This document shows positions 39,578 through 48,338 of a stretch of DNA of 64,000 nucleotides, in pieces. Origin of the DNA: Cellulomonas cellasea (lineage in GTDB: Bacteria > Actinomycetota > Actinomycetes > Actinomycetales > Cellulomonadaceae); assembly GCF_030372105.1 (NCBI RefSeq), contig NZ_JAUDBQ010000001.1, forward strand, positions 1 through 64,000. The letters are read 5' to 3'. The translations under genes were made by a program, and so were the position numbers. Below the pieces are notes generated by a model. It did not search any database, was not told the origin of the DNA, and saw nothing but the letters and a program-made list of their open reading frames with translations. Within the stretch, counting starts at the first letter, position 1. Every line of letters begins with the position of its first letter.

Positions 39578-42345
39578 CCACACCGACCTCACCATCCCCA
39601 CAGCCCGGGCGCCGGGCTGCGCTGACACGCGCCGTGCGCGCCACCGTCGGCGGATCAGCGCTCATGGCCCGCAACCGCGCCCAGTCCGACCGGGGCCTGC
39701 TCGCGGGGCAGCTGCTGCTCATCACCGTGCTGTGCTTCCTCACCCTGAGCGGCCCGCGCCTGCTCGCCAGCGGCGCCGACGCCGGGCTGCAAGGCGCGGC
39801 AGAACGCGCGGGGACGTCGGCCGACGTGGTCGCGCGGCTGCCCGTCTCCATCGCCGAGGCCGTTCCCGGAGACCGTCCGAGCGATGCCGCGAGCCGGCTC
39901 CGCACCACCGTGGACCGGATGGACGAGGCGCTCGCCCCTGAGCTCAGCGCGGTGACCGGCGAGCCACAGGCCATCTTCTCGGCGCACACTGCCGTGGCGC
40001 TGGGCGGGAAGCAGTCCATTGCCCAGTACTCCTGGTGGTCGAGCCAGGACCCGGCCGACGTGCGCTGGGTGGAGGGCGGGGCGCCCGCCACCCCGTCGGA
40101 GCGGGAGGAAGACGAGAACGGCGCGCCCATCGGCCCGCGTCGCGTCGGGGTGGCGGTCTCGGAGCACAACGCGCAGGCCCTCGGGCTCGAGGTGGGGCAG
40201 GAGGTGCCGGTCGTGCGCGGCACCCGGGGCGAGACCGTGCTGGTCGTCTCGGGGGTTTTCGACGCCACCGGGGCCTCCGACCCGGGGTGGGCGGCGGCGG
40301 ACGCGCTCCTGGAGTGGAGGACAACCCGCGGCGCGGACGCCCAGACGGTGTTCGGCGTGATGCTGGGCGACGACTCGCTGCCTGACGCCGCGCTGGCCGT
40401 GCTCGGCCCCGCCCAGGTCCTCGAGGTGCGGTACCCGTTGCTCACCGACGAACTGCGGAGCGACCGGGCCGCCGCACTCGAGCAGTCGCTGGCCAGGACC
40501 ATCCTGGACACCAGGCCACTGATGACCCGCTACGGCGCGCCCGCGGTGAGCTCCGCTCTCACCGCCGTGCTGCCCGAGTTCCAGCGCCAGTTGCGCGGCG
40601 CGCAGGCGCAAGCGTCAGTGGTGCTCGCGGGCCTGGTGCTGGTGGGGTCGCTCGCCCTGCTGCTCGCCGCGAGGCTCGTCCTGGAGCGTCGCCGGCCGGT
40701 GCTGGTCGCCGAGCGCGCGCGGGGCGCGTCGGTGGCCTCCGTCGCCCTCCGGCTCGGCCTCGAGTCCGTCCCGCTGACTGCCCTGGGCTTCGCACTGGCC
40801 CTCCTGGGGGCGATCCCGATGGCCTACGGCGCGGCGTGGACGTGGTGGCCGGCGCTGATCGTCGCCGGCGTGGCGGCAGTCGCCGTCCCCGTCGGCGGGG
40901 CGTTCCTCGTGGCCCGTGCCTGGGGCGGCCGCCAGGTCCCGGCGAATCGCAGCGACCGCGAGCGCCTGGCCACCAGGCGACGGACCCGCCGCGTGGTGGC
41001 CGAGGCCGCCGTGGTGCTGCTGGCTGTCGGGGCGGTGGGCGCCCTCCGCGCGCGCGGCCTGCTCCAGTCGCAGACGGGCGGCGCGGACCTGCTGCTCAGC
41101 GCCACGCCCGCGCTGATGGCCGGGGCGGCCACCGTCGTCGCCCTGCGCGTGCTGCCCGTGGCGCTCCGCGCGTCCGCGCGGGCGGCGACCCGCAGTCGTG
41201 GCCTCGTCGCCGTCGTCGCCACTGCGCGCGCCGCCGGGGCGGCCGGTGGCGGCCTGCCGCTGCTCGCCCTGGCGGTCTGCACCGCGCTCGTCGTGTTCTC
41301 CGGCAGCATCGCCGCGACCGTCGGCGACGGCCAGGTGCGGGCGTCGACACAACAGGTCGGCGCGGAGGTGCGGATCGACGGCCCGGTGCTCGACGACGAC
41401 GCCGCCCAGGTGCTCGCGCAGCCCGGGGTGAGCACCGTCGCGGCCGCGCAGCGCACCACCGACCGGACCTTCAACCGCGGCTCGGACATCAAGGTGACGG
41501 TGCTGGCCGCCGACGCCACCGGCCTCGACCAGTTGCTGGACTCGCACGACGAGCGGTACGGCGGCGAGCTGCGGCTCCTCGACGGGCCTGGCGGCACGGG
41601 CGAGCCCAAGGCCGTGGTCTCCCCCGCGTTGGCGGATATCGCGGCCGAGGCGGGCGCCTCCATCTTCCACGGCGAGGACTTCGTCAAGCTCGACGTGGTG
41701 GGCGTCACCGACCTCGGAGAGCCCGGCGAGCTGCTCGTGATCGTCGACCGCGCGCAACTCGCCGCGGCGTCCGGCGAGGTGGTTGAGACCAGCCTGTTGT
41801 GGGTGGACGGCCCCGGGGCGGAGGCTGCCATCACCGCCGTGGGCCTCGACAAGAACGCCCAGTTCACTGTCACCACCCGCGGGCAATGGCTCGCCGACGC
41901 CCGCAGCGCACCGCTCAGCTCGCGCCTGCTCGACCTCCTCGTGGCCTCCGCGGCCATCCTGGCGGCGCTCGCGTCGGTCACCCTGGCGCTGACCGTCGTG
42001 GCCAGCGCGCCCGAGCGCGGCCGCACCGTGTCCGCGCTGCGCACCCTCGGCCTGGACGCGCGCCTCGCGCGCCGGATCACCCTGGGCGAGCTCCTGCCGC
42101 TCACGGTGTCCGCGGTGCTCATGGGCGTCGTCGTGGGCGTGGCCGTGCCGGTCATGTTGCACGGCGCCCTGGGCCTCAGCGCGCTGACCGGCGAGTTGCG
42201 ACCCGGGCCGGTGACCCTGGACTGGGCGTCGGTCGGCGTCGCCATCGGCGCCAGCGCGCTCGCGCTGGCCGTGAGCATCGCCGTCGAGACAGCCGTGCGA
42301 CGCCGTGACCGGCTCGGGGACGTGCTGCGCGTCGGGGAGCGGTGA
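39574..42345 (+). CDS. Second large FtsX/MacB-like ABC transporter permease
   Basis: A 923-residue protein with a membrane segment at about 45-63 after a basic tail, an external domain to about residue 340, FtsX segments (about 345-380, 395-450), a central segment (about 540-580), a second external domain and a C-terminal core (about 785-915: LLVASAAILAALASVTLALTVVASAPERGRTVSALRTLGLDARLARRI). The ERGRTVSALRTLG loop is the FtsX cytoplasmic coupling motif. It is similar in plan to the preceding permease but clearly diverged, so the two probably form a heterodimer. Confidence 0.82.
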   Translation: MTTPTSPSPQPGRRAALTRAVRATVGGSALMARNRAQSDRGLLAGQLLLITVLCFLTLSGPRLLASGADAGLQGAAERAGTSADVVARLPVSIAEAVPGDRPSDAASRLRTTVDRMDEALAPELSAVTGEPQAIFSAHTAVALGGKQSIAQYSWWSSQDPADVRWVEGGAPATPSEREEDENGAPIGPRRVGVAVSEHNAQALGLEVGQEVPVVRGTRGETVLVVSGVFDATGASDPGWAAADALLEWRTTRGADAQTVFGVMLGDDSLPDAALAVLGPAQVLEVRYPLLTDELRSDRAAALEQSLARTILDTRPLMTRYGAPAVSSALTAVLPEFQRQLRGAQAQASVVLAGLVLVGSLALLLAARLVLERRRPVLVAERARGASVASVALRLGLESVPLTALGFALALLGAIPMAYGAAWTWWPALIVAGVAAVAVPVGGAFLVARAWGGRQVPANRSDRERLATRRRTRRVVAEAAVVLLAVGAVGALRARGLLQSQTGGADLLLSATPALMAGAATVVALRVLPVALRASARAATRSRGLVAVVATARAAGAAGGGLPLLALAVCTALVVFSGSIAATVGDGQVRASTQQVGAEVRIDGPVLDDDAAQVLAQPGVSTVAAAQRTTDRTFNRGSDIKVTVLAADATGLDQLLDSHDERYGGELRLLDGPGGTGEPKAVVSPALADIAAEAGASIFHGEDFVKLDVVGVTDLGEPGELLVIVDRAQLAAASGEVVETSLLWVDGPGAEAAITAVGLDKNAQFTVTTRGQWLADARSAPLSSRLLDLLVASAAILAALASVTLALTVVASAPERGRTVSALRTLGLDARLARRITLGELLPLTVSAVLMGVVVGVAVPVMLHGALGLSALTGELRPGPVTLDWASVGVAIGASALALAVSIAVETAVRRRDRLGDVLRVGER

Positions 42346-42411
42346 GGGGGCGATGAGGGACACGCCAGGACGCACGACCATCACAGCAGGGCGAACGACG
42401 GGAGACGACAG

Positions 42412-43410
42412 GTGAGCACCACCCAGACCGACGACCTCGAGACGCTCGAGGCACTCGAGGACCGCGCGCGGCGCCGCCCCGACGAGTTCGGGCACAACGC
42501 CCTGATCGCATGCGACAACCTGGTGCGCATCTACCAGTCGGAGGGCATCGAGGTGCAGGCCCTGCAGGGCCTGGACCTGCTCATCGAGGCCGGGGAGGAG
42601 GTCGCCATCATCGGCGCCTCCGGATCGGGCAAGTCGACGCTGCTGTCGGTGCTCTCGGGCCTCGACGTGCCCACCGCTGGCCGCGTGCGGGTGGGGCCGT
42701 GGGACCTGATGGCGATGACAGCGCGCCAGCGGGTCGCCTACCGGCGCTCGATGGTCGGCTTCGTGTGGCAGCAGACCGCGCGCAACCTCGTGCCCTACCT
42801 CGACGCCGCGCAGAACGTCGAGCTGCCGCTCGCGCTCGCGGGCGTGGGCCGTCGCCAGCGGGCCGCCCGGGCGGTCGAGCTGCTCGACATGCTCGGCGTG
42901 GGGTACTGCGCGGCCCGGCGCCCGTCGCAGATGTCCGGCGGCGAGCAGCAGCGCGTGGCCATCGGCGTGGCCCTCGCCGCGTCCCCACAGGTGCTGTTCG
43001 CCGACGAGCCCACCGGCCAGCTCGACACCGCGACGTCCGTGGAGGTGCTCCAGTCCCTGCGCGCCGTCAACCGCGAGCTGGGCGTCACGGTGGTGGTCGT
43101 CACGCACGACCCGTCGGTCAGCGAGCATGTGCAGCGCACAGTCTCCATCCGCGACGGGCGCACCAGCTCCGAGGTGCTGCGCCGCACCCACACTGACGAG
43201 CACGGCTCCGAGTCCGTGGTCGCCGAGGAGTACGCGGTGCTCGACCGCGCCGGCCGCGTGCAGCTCCCGCGCGAGTACCGCGAGGTGCTCGAGCTCAGCG
43301 ACCGGGTGCGGCTCGCGCTCGAGTCGAGCCATGTCGCGGTGTGGCCGGACCGGCCCCGCGCGCAGCCCGCCGTCCCCGCCGTCCCCGCCGTCACCGAGGA
43401 GCAGCCGTGA
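42412..43410 (+). CDS. LolD/MacB-type ABC ATPase with a C-terminal AbrB-like segment
   Basis: A 332-residue ATPase starting at GTG 42412. An acidic N-terminal tail (1-30) precedes the nucleotide-binding domain: GASGSGKST (68-76), signature MSGGEQQRVAIGVALAA (from 174), Walker B VLFADEPTGQLD. The FtsX-partner features are standard. Residues 274-311, however, read EYAVLDRAGRVQLPREYREVLELSDRVRLALE..VAVWP in outline, the pattern of an AbrB/SpoVT swapped-hairpin domain. A Pro-Ala tail follows. The extra domain may mediate dimer contacts or DNA binding. It is translationally coupled to the next ATPase gene. Confidence 0.85.
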   Translation: MSTTQTDDLETLEALEDRARRRPDEFGHNALIACDNLVRIYQSEGIEVQALQGLDLLIEAGEEVAIIGASGSGKSTLLSVLSGLDVPTAGRVRVGPWDLMAMTARQRVAYRRSMVGFVWQQTARNLVPYLDAAQNVELPLALAGVGRRQRAARAVELLDMLGVGYCAARRPSQMSGGEQQRVAIGVALAASPQVLFADEPTGQLDTATSVEVLQSLRAVNRELGVTVVVVTHDPSVSEHVQRTVSIRDGRTSSEVLRRTHTDEHGSESVVAEEYAVLDRAGRVQLPREYREVLELSDRVRLALESSHVAVWPDRPRAQPAVPAVPAVTEEQP

Positions 43411-44123
43411 CCAGCACCGCCACCACCCCGACGCCGTCCACCACCGGCGAGCCGATGGTCGCCGTGCAGGGCGTGAGCCGCACGTTCGGCAGTGGCGCCG
43501 CCGCGGTGCACGCGGTGCAGGACGTGGGGTTCACCGTGCAGCCTGGCGAGCTCGTGGCGCTGGTCGGCAAGTCGGGCTCGGGCAAGACGACCCTGCTGAA
43601 CATCATCGGCGGCCTGGACCGGCCGGACGCCGGCCGGGTGGTGATCGACGGGCGGGAGGTCACCTCGCTCGATGAGCGCGGACTGGTCGAGCTGCGCCGC
43701 GACGTCGTCTCGTTCATCTTCCAGACGTTCGGCCTGGTGCCGGTGCTCTCCGCCGCGGAGAACGTGGGCGTCCCGCTGCGGCTGCGCAAGCTCCCGGCCG
43801 CCGTGCGCGAGGAGCGGGTGGCCCTGCTGCTCGACTTGGTGGGCCTGGGCGCGCACACGTTGCAGCGTCCCGGGGAGCTCTCCGGCGGGCAGCAGCAGCG
43901 CGTCGCGATCGCCCGCGCGCTGGCCAACTCGCCCCGCCTGCTCATCGCCGACGAGCCGACCGGCCAGCTCGACACCGAGACAGGCCTGGCCGTGATGGCG
44001 TTGCTGCGCGCGGTGGTGCAGGCCGAGGGCATGACGGCCATCGTCTCCACGCACGACCCGTTGATGATCGACCTCGCCGACCGCGTGATCCGGCTGGCGG
44101 ACGGCCGCCTCGTCGAGGGGTGA
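43407..44123 (+). CDS. LolD/MacB-type ABC ATPase
   Basis: A 238-residue ATPase of normal LolD size, beginning at GTG 43407 with GAGGAG upstream and overlapping the previous gene by 4 bp. GKSGSGKTTLLNIIGGLDRPDAG, SFIFQTFGLVPVLSAAENV, LSGGQQQRVAIARALAN and LLIADEPTGQLD are all present. It lacks the AbrB-like tail of its partner. Two non-identical ATPases matching two non-identical permeases suggest an asymmetric transporter. Confidence 0.88.
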   Translation: MTSTATTPTPSTTGEPMVAVQGVSRTFGSGAAAVHAVQDVGFTVQPGELVALVGKSGSGKTTLLNIIGGLDRPDAGRVVIDGREVTSLDERGLVELRRDVVSFIFQTFGLVPVLSAAENVGVPLRLRKLPAAVREERVALLLDLVGLGAHTLQRPGELSGGQQQRVAIARALANSPRLLIADEPTGQLDTETGLAVMALLRAVVQAEGMTAIVSTHDPLMIDLADRVIRLADGRLVEG

Positions 44124-44153
44124 CCGCCCGCCGTCCCGATCCGGCCGCGTGAA

Positions 44154-45536
44154 TCAGCCCTCGATGCCCTCGAGCATCTCGGTGACGAGCGCGGCCACCG
44201 GCGAGCGCTCTGACCGCGTCAGGGTGATGTGCGCGAACAGCGGGTGACCCTTGAGCGCCTCGATCACGGCGGCGACCCCGTCGTGGCGCCCCACGCGCAG
44301 GTTGTCCCGCTGCGCCACGTCGTGGGTGAGCACCACACGGGAGCCCTGCCCGATGCGGGACAGCACGGTGAGCAGCACGTTGCGCTCCAGGGACTGCGCC
44401 TCGTCGACGATCACGTAGGCGTCATGCAGGGAGCGCCCGCGGATGTGCGTCAGGGGCAGCACCTCGAGCAGGTCCCGGGCCATGACCTCGGCGACCACGT
44501 CGGGGCTGACCAGCGCGCCGAGGGTGTCGAAGACGGCCTGCGCCCACGGGCCCATCTTCTCCGCCTCGGTGCCGGGCAGGTAGCCGAGGTCCTGGCCGCC
44601 CACCGCGTACAGCGGCCGGAACACCATCACCTTGCGGTGCTGGCCGCGTTCGAGCACCGCCTCGAGGCCGGCGCACAGGGCCAGCGCCGACTTGCCCGTC
44701 CCCGCCCGGCCGCCCAGGGACACGATGCCGATGGCCTCGTCGAGCAGCAGGTCGATGGCGATGCGCTGCTCGGCGCTGCGTCCGCGCAGCCCGAACGCCT
44801 CCCGGTCGCCCCGCACGAGCTGCACGCGCTTGTCCGCCGTGACCCTGCCGAGGGCCGACCCGCGTGGCGAGTGCAGCACGAGGCCGGTGTGGCAGGGAAG
44901 CTCGGGCAGGGCGGGGGCCGCCGCGTCCGCCGCGTCGAGCTCGGCGAGCCCGAGGCCCTCCTCGTCCCATAGGCGGGCCATGTCCTGCTCGGTGACGTCG
45001 AGCGCGTCCATGCCGGTCCACCCGGAGTCGACGGCCAGCTCGGCGCGGTACTCCTCGGCGCGCAGCCCCAGCGCTGAGGCCTTGACCCGCATCGGCAGGT
45101 CCTTCGACACGACTGTGACGTCGCGGCCCTCGGCGGCGAGGTTCGCGGCGACGGCGAGGATCCGTGAGTCGTTGTCGCCCAGCCGGAACCCCGCGGGCAG
45201 CGCTGACGGGTCGGTGTGGTTGAGCTCGACGCGCAGCGTGCCGCCCTGGCGGCCCAGCGGGATCGGCACGTCCAGCCGCCCGTGCACCACCCGCAGGTCG
45301 TCGAGCATCCGCAGCGCCGATCGGGCGAAGTAGCCGAGCTCGGCGTGGTGCCGCTTGCCCTCGAGCTCGGTGACGACCACGACCGGCAGGACCACGTCGT
45401 GCTCCGCGAAGCGCTGAATGGCTTGGGGGTCCGCCAGCAGGACGGAGGTGTCCAGCACGTGCGTGCGCCGATGGTCGTCGGCCGGGCTGTCCCCCGGGCT
45501 CGTCGGTGCGGGGACTCGCAGCTCTTGCTTGACCAC
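44154..45536 (-). CDS. phoH2: PIN domain-PhoH ATPase fusion (PhoH2)
   Basis: A 460-residue protein joining an N-terminal PIN ribonuclease domain (about 25-160; first acidic residue Asp29 in [11 protein letters not shown]) to a PhoH P-loop ATPase (GRAGTGKS at 276-283, DEAQ at 378-381). Mycobacterial PhoH2 is an RNA helicase-ribonuclease. GTG 45536 has GGAGGGAG upstream. In mycobacteria a small antitoxin-like gene, phoAT, precedes it; here a 35-codon frame with a good ribosome-binding site occupies that place. It converges on the FtsX operon with a 30-bp gap. Confidence 0.92.
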   Translation of the reverse strand: MVKQELRVPAPTSPGDSPADDHRRTHVLDTSVLLADPQAIQRFAEHDVVLPVVVVTELEGKRHHAELGYFARSALRMLDDLRVVHGRLDVPIPLGRQGGTLRVELNHTDPSALPAGFRLGDNDSRILAVAANLAAEGRDVTVVSKDLPMRVKASALGLRAEEYRAELAVDSGWTGMDALDVTEQDMARLWDEEGLGLAELDAADAAAPALPELPCHTGLVLHSPRGSALGRVTADKRVQLVRGDREAFGLRGRSAEQRIAIDLLLDEAIGIVSLGGRAGTGKSALALCAGLEAVLERGQHRKVMVFRPLYAVGGQDLGYLPGTEAEKMGPWAQAVFDTLGALVSPDVVAEVMARDLLEVLPLTHIRGRSLHDAYVIVDEAQSLERNVLLTVLSRIGQGSRVVLTHDVAQRDNLRVGRHDGVAAVIEALKGHPLFAHITLTRSERSPVAALVTEMLEGIEG

Positions 45537-45579
45537 GGCAGGCTCCCTCCGGCGCCTCAGCGGCGCCGCATCGGGCCCC

Positions 45580-45687
45580 TCATGCTGTTCCGCCTGGGCA
45601 CGGGCGGTCGGTGGCACGAGGTGACGGGACGAGGTCGGCCGGCCGCGGGGGCCGGATCCGGCCCTCCTCCTGGAGCGTCTGCTCCAT
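45580..45687 (-). CDS. Possible 35-residue leader or PhoAT-like small protein
   Basis: ATG 45687 is preceded by GGGAGG with 7-base spacing. The frame encodes 35 residues rich in Pro, Arg and Glu ([16 protein letters not shown]...) and stops 43 bases before phoH2. The start lies inside a set of small hairpins (GGAGC/GCTCC at 45672-45685; a 14-base palindrome GGCCGGATCCGGCC at 45650-45663). The good ribosome-binding site and position are the only evidence; there is no recognised homology, and phoAT proteins are usually longer. Confidence 0.3.
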   Translation of the reverse strand: MEQTLQEEGRIRPPRPADLVPSPRATDRPCPGGTA

Positions 45688-45835
45688 GGGCTGGCCTCCC
45701 GGGGACGGCGGATGCCGTCCGTCGCGGCGAACGCTACGCCGGGTCTGAGAGGGTTCGCTCCCGACACGCGTGCCTGTCACGCGATGTTCACCGGATCGTG
45801 GCCGCGGTCCCCGCCGGCCGTCCGACGGCGCCGGC
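45688..45835 (-). other. Gap between uppS-type gene and phoH2
   Basis: Holds a 7-bp hairpin (45703-45709 with 45714-45720, loop GGAT), which could end the isoprenyl synthase transcript or fold in the phoH2 leader. No clear promoter was found. Confidence 0.4.
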
Positions 45836-46597
45836 TCAGCGGCCGAGCCGGCGCTCCCGCGCGGCGTAGGCGCGCACCGCTCGGAGGAAGTCGACCCGGC
45901 GGAAGTCGGGCCAGTACGCCTCGCAGAAGTAGTACTCGGAGTGCGCGCTCTGCCACAGCAGGAAGCCGCCGAGCCGCTGCTCCCCGGAGGTGCGGATGAC
46001 CAGGTCGGGGTCGGGCTGGCCCTTGGTGTAGAGATGCTCGGCGATGTGCTCGACGCTGAACGACTCGGCCAGCTCGTCGAGGCTGGTGCCGGCCTGGGCG
46101 TGCTGGCGCAGGATGGAGCGGACCGCGTCGGCGATCTCCCGGCGGCCGCCGTAGCCGACGGCCACGTTGACGTGCAGCCCGGCGATGTCGCGGGTGCTCG
46201 CCTCGGCGTCCTTGAGTGCCTGCACGGTGGCCTCGGGCAGCAGGTCGAGCGAGCCGACGGCCTGCACGCGCCAGCGCCCGGTGCTCGCGAGGTCGCGGAC
46301 CGCGTCCTCGATGATGGCGAGCAGCGCCGTGAGCTCCTCGGCGGAGCGGGAGAGGTTGTCGGTGGAGAGCATCCACAGTGTGACGACCTCGACGCCGATC
46401 TCCTCGCTCCAGGTGAGCAGGTCGGAGATCTTGTCCGCGCCGCGCTGGTGGCCAGTCGCGGCGGACGCTCCCACGGTGCGCGCCCAACGCCGGTTACCGT
46501 CGAGAATGACGCCGACATGGCGCGGCACCTGCTCCGGCGAGAGCGAGGCGGCGATGCGTCGCTCGTAGATGCCGTAGAGCGGATGGGGCAGGCGCAC
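45836..46597 (-). CDS. Short-type cis-isoprenyl diphosphate synthase (Z-FPP/undecaprenyl-PP synthase family)
   Basis: A 253-residue cis-prenyltransferase. Catalytic Asp33 lies in ILDGNRRWAR. The second signature is RTSGEQRLGGFLLWQSAHSEYYF. GTG 46597 follows AAGGAG. Actinobacteria usually have two such enzymes: a short-chain Z,E-farnesyl synthase encoded beside hemolysin III (Rv1086/Rv1085c in M. tuberculosis) and a longer-chain synthase elsewhere. The trhA neighbour suggests the former, but chain length cannot be read from this sequence. It uses IPP made through IspH. Confidence 0.9.
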   Translation of the reverse strand: MRLPHPLYGIYERRIAASLSPEQVPRHVGVILDGNRRWARTVGASAATGHQRGADKISDLLTWSEEIGVEVVTLWMLSTDNLSRSAEELTALLAIIEDAVRDLASTGRWRVQAVGSLDLLPEATVQALKDAEASTRDIAGLHVNVAVGYGGRREIADAVRSILRQHAQAGTSLDELAESFSVEHIAEHLYTKGQPDPDLVIRTSGEQRLGGFLLWQSAHSEYYFCEAYWPDFRRVDFLRAVRAYAARERRLGR

Positions 46598-46706
46598 GCG
46601 CAGAACGCTCCTTCGAGGTGCTGAGGCTCTTCCGGGCACACACGGTACTCGCCCCACGCCGTGTCGATGACCGATCCGCCCGACATCGACCACTACCTAC
46701 GCACAC

Positions 46707-46730
46707 GTAACCTACGGTCTCGTAAGTTAT
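46707..46730. promoter_or_regulatory. Pseudo-palindromic operator between the isoprenyl synthase and trhA
   Basis: AACCTACG and CGTAAGTT, separated by GTCT, form an inverted repeat with one mismatch in the core and a further one in the flanking GTA/TAT bases. A partial extra copy (CTACCTACG) is just upstream. AACCTACG-type palindromes are common TetR-family operators in actinobacteria. TTATGC at its right edge could be the trhA -10 box, about 52 bases before the start. Confidence 0.5.
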
Positions 46731-46781
46731 GCTCCAGCTGCCCAGAAGCCGTATCCCGCGGCACGCACAGGACGGACGCCA

Positions 46782-47456
46782 GTGGACATCCCACAGACAG
46801 TCGAGGACGTTGCCACCGCGATCAAGCCACGCCTGCGCGGCTGGCTCCACGCAGGAATGTTCCCGCTGGTCCTCGTGGCGTCGATCGTGCTGGTCGCCAC
46901 CGCACCCACCTTCACCGCGCGCTGGTCGTCCGCAGTCTTCGGCTTCACGTCGATCCTGCTCTTCGGCACTAGCGCGGTGTACCACCGCGGCACCTGGTCG
47001 CCGCGCGTCACAGGCGTGCTGCGCCGCCTGGACCACTCCAACATCTTCCTCATCATCGCGGGCACCTACACCCCGCTGGCAGCCCTCCTGCTGCCGCCGC
47101 GCACCCGCGACATCCTGCTGATCGTCGTGTGGTCCGGGGCCGTGCTCGGGCTGCTGGCGCGCGTGCTGTGGCTCGGCGCCCCGCGATGGGTCTACACCCC
47201 GATCTACGTGGCCCTGGGCTGTGTCGCGCTCGGGTTCCTGCCCCAGTTCTGGGAGGCGCCCGGCGGGGTCGCCGCCGTCTGGCTGATCATCGCCTGCGGC
47301 GTCGCCTACATCGCCGGCGCCGTCGTCTACGCGCTCAAGCGGCCCAACCCGAGCCCCCGCTGGTTCGGGTTCCACGAGATCTTCCACGCGCTGACCATCA
47401 TCGGGTTCACCTGCACGTACGTCGCCGTCGCCATCGCCTCGCACGCCAGCGCCTGA
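46782..47456 (+). CDS. trhA: Hemolysin III family membrane protein (TrhA/YqfA)
   Basis: A 224-residue seven-segment membrane protein of the PAQR/hemolysin III superfamily. The conserved SAVYHRGTWSP..LRRLDHSNIFLIIAGTYTP block and the late GFHEIFHALTIIGF block carry the family's metal-binding His and Asp residues. E. coli TrhA affects membrane-energetics homeostasis, and hemolysin activity is not general. Start is GTG 46782. It is divergent from the cis-prenyltransferase with a shared control region. Confidence 0.9.
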   Translation: MDIPQTVEDVATAIKPRLRGWLHAGMFPLVLVASIVLVATAPTFTARWSSAVFGFTSILLFGTSAVYHRGTWSPRVTGVLRRLDHSNIFLIIAGTYTPLAALLLPPRTRDILLIVVWSGAVLGLLARVLWLGAPRWVYTPIYVALGCVALGFLPQFWEAPGGVAAVWLIIACGVAYIAGAVVYALKRPNPSPRWFGFHEIFHALTIIGFTCTYVAVAIASHASA

Positions 47457-47473
47457 CGAGCCCAGGCCGCCGC

Positions 47474-48301
47474 TCAGTCGAGCGGGACCACCCCGTACCG
47501 GCGGTGGCGCAGCGACGGATTGCGCTCCCGCACCGCCGCCAGCGCGGCGCCGTCGATGTCGGCCGTGCGGATGCCCGGCTTGTCGTCGAGCTCCAGGCCC
47601 ACCACACCGTCAGGCGCCACCAGCAGTGAGCGCCCCACCACCCCGCGCCCAGCCTGCCCGACGGCCACCACCGCCGCGGTGTTCTCGATCGCGCGGGCGA
47701 CGGCGAGCGTGCGCCAGTGCAGCGCCTTGAGCTCCCCCGCCGCCCAGGCAGCGGGAATCACCAGCACCTGGGCGCCCGCGTCCACCAGCCTGCGGGCCGA
47801 TTCCGGGAAGCGCAGGTCGTAGCAGGTCAGCACGCCGAACCGCAGCCCGCCGACGTCCAGCAGCAGCGGCGGAGCCTCGGGTGGGCCCGCCTCGAGCCGG
47901 TCGGACTCGCGGTGCCCGAACGCGTCGTACAGGTGCACCTTGCGGTACACGCCCAGCAGCGCCCCGGAGCCGTCCACCGCGACCACGGCGTTGACCCCGC
48001 GCGCGGGCGAGGCGCCCGGCAGCATGGTCCCGGCCACCACGGCGACGCCGGTCTTGGCGGCCTGCTCGCGCAGCATGCTGACGAAGGGGCCGTCCAGCGC
48101 CTCGGCATGCTCGGGGCCGACGCCGCGCGGGTCGAAGCCCGAGGCGTACTCGGGCAGCACCAGCAGATCGGCCCTCGCGCGCGCGGCGGTGCGCAGCGCG
48201 TCCACCACGGCGAGCCGGTTCGCGGCGTGGTCCTCGCTGATCGCGAGCTGGCCGATCGTGACGCGGACCGCGGGCCGCGCGGGCGGGGCTGTGCCGCTCA
48301 T
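47474..48301 (-). CDS. Carbon-nitrogen hydrolase (nitrilase superfamily)
   Basis: A 275-residue member of the Nit/omega-amidase-like branch. The catalytic triad is intact: Glu51 (LPEYASG), Lys121 (YRKVHLYD) and Cys160 (TCYDLRFPE). The last motif and the short length favour omega-amidase or deaminated-glutathione-amidase type enzymes over true nitrilases. The substrate is not decided. Start ATG 48301. It converges on trhA with a 17-bp gap and lies 37 bases from the mca operon. Confidence 0.88.
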   Translation of the reverse strand: MSGTAPPARPAVRVTIGQLAISEDHAANRLAVVDALRTAARARADLLVLPEYASGFDPRGVGPEHAEALDGPFVSMLREQAAKTGVAVVAGTMLPGASPARGVNAVVAVDGSGALLGVYRKVHLYDAFGHRESDRLEAGPPEAPPLLLDVGGLRFGVLTCYDLRFPESARRLVDAGAQVLVIPAAWAAGELKALHWRTLAVARAIENTAAVVAVGQAGRGVVGRSLLVAPDGVVGLELDDKPGIRTADIDGAALAAVRERNPSLRHRRYGVVPLD

Positions 48302-48338
48302 CGCGGCCACCACGTCGGCTGCCCCGCCCGGCCCGGGG

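Noticed and set aside
45537-45767. A 77-residue N-terminal extension of PhoH2 from GTG 45767
   Set aside because: The extension is Arg/Pro-rich and unlike PIN-domain N-termini. GTG 45536 has a good GGAGGGAG site and gives the usual length.
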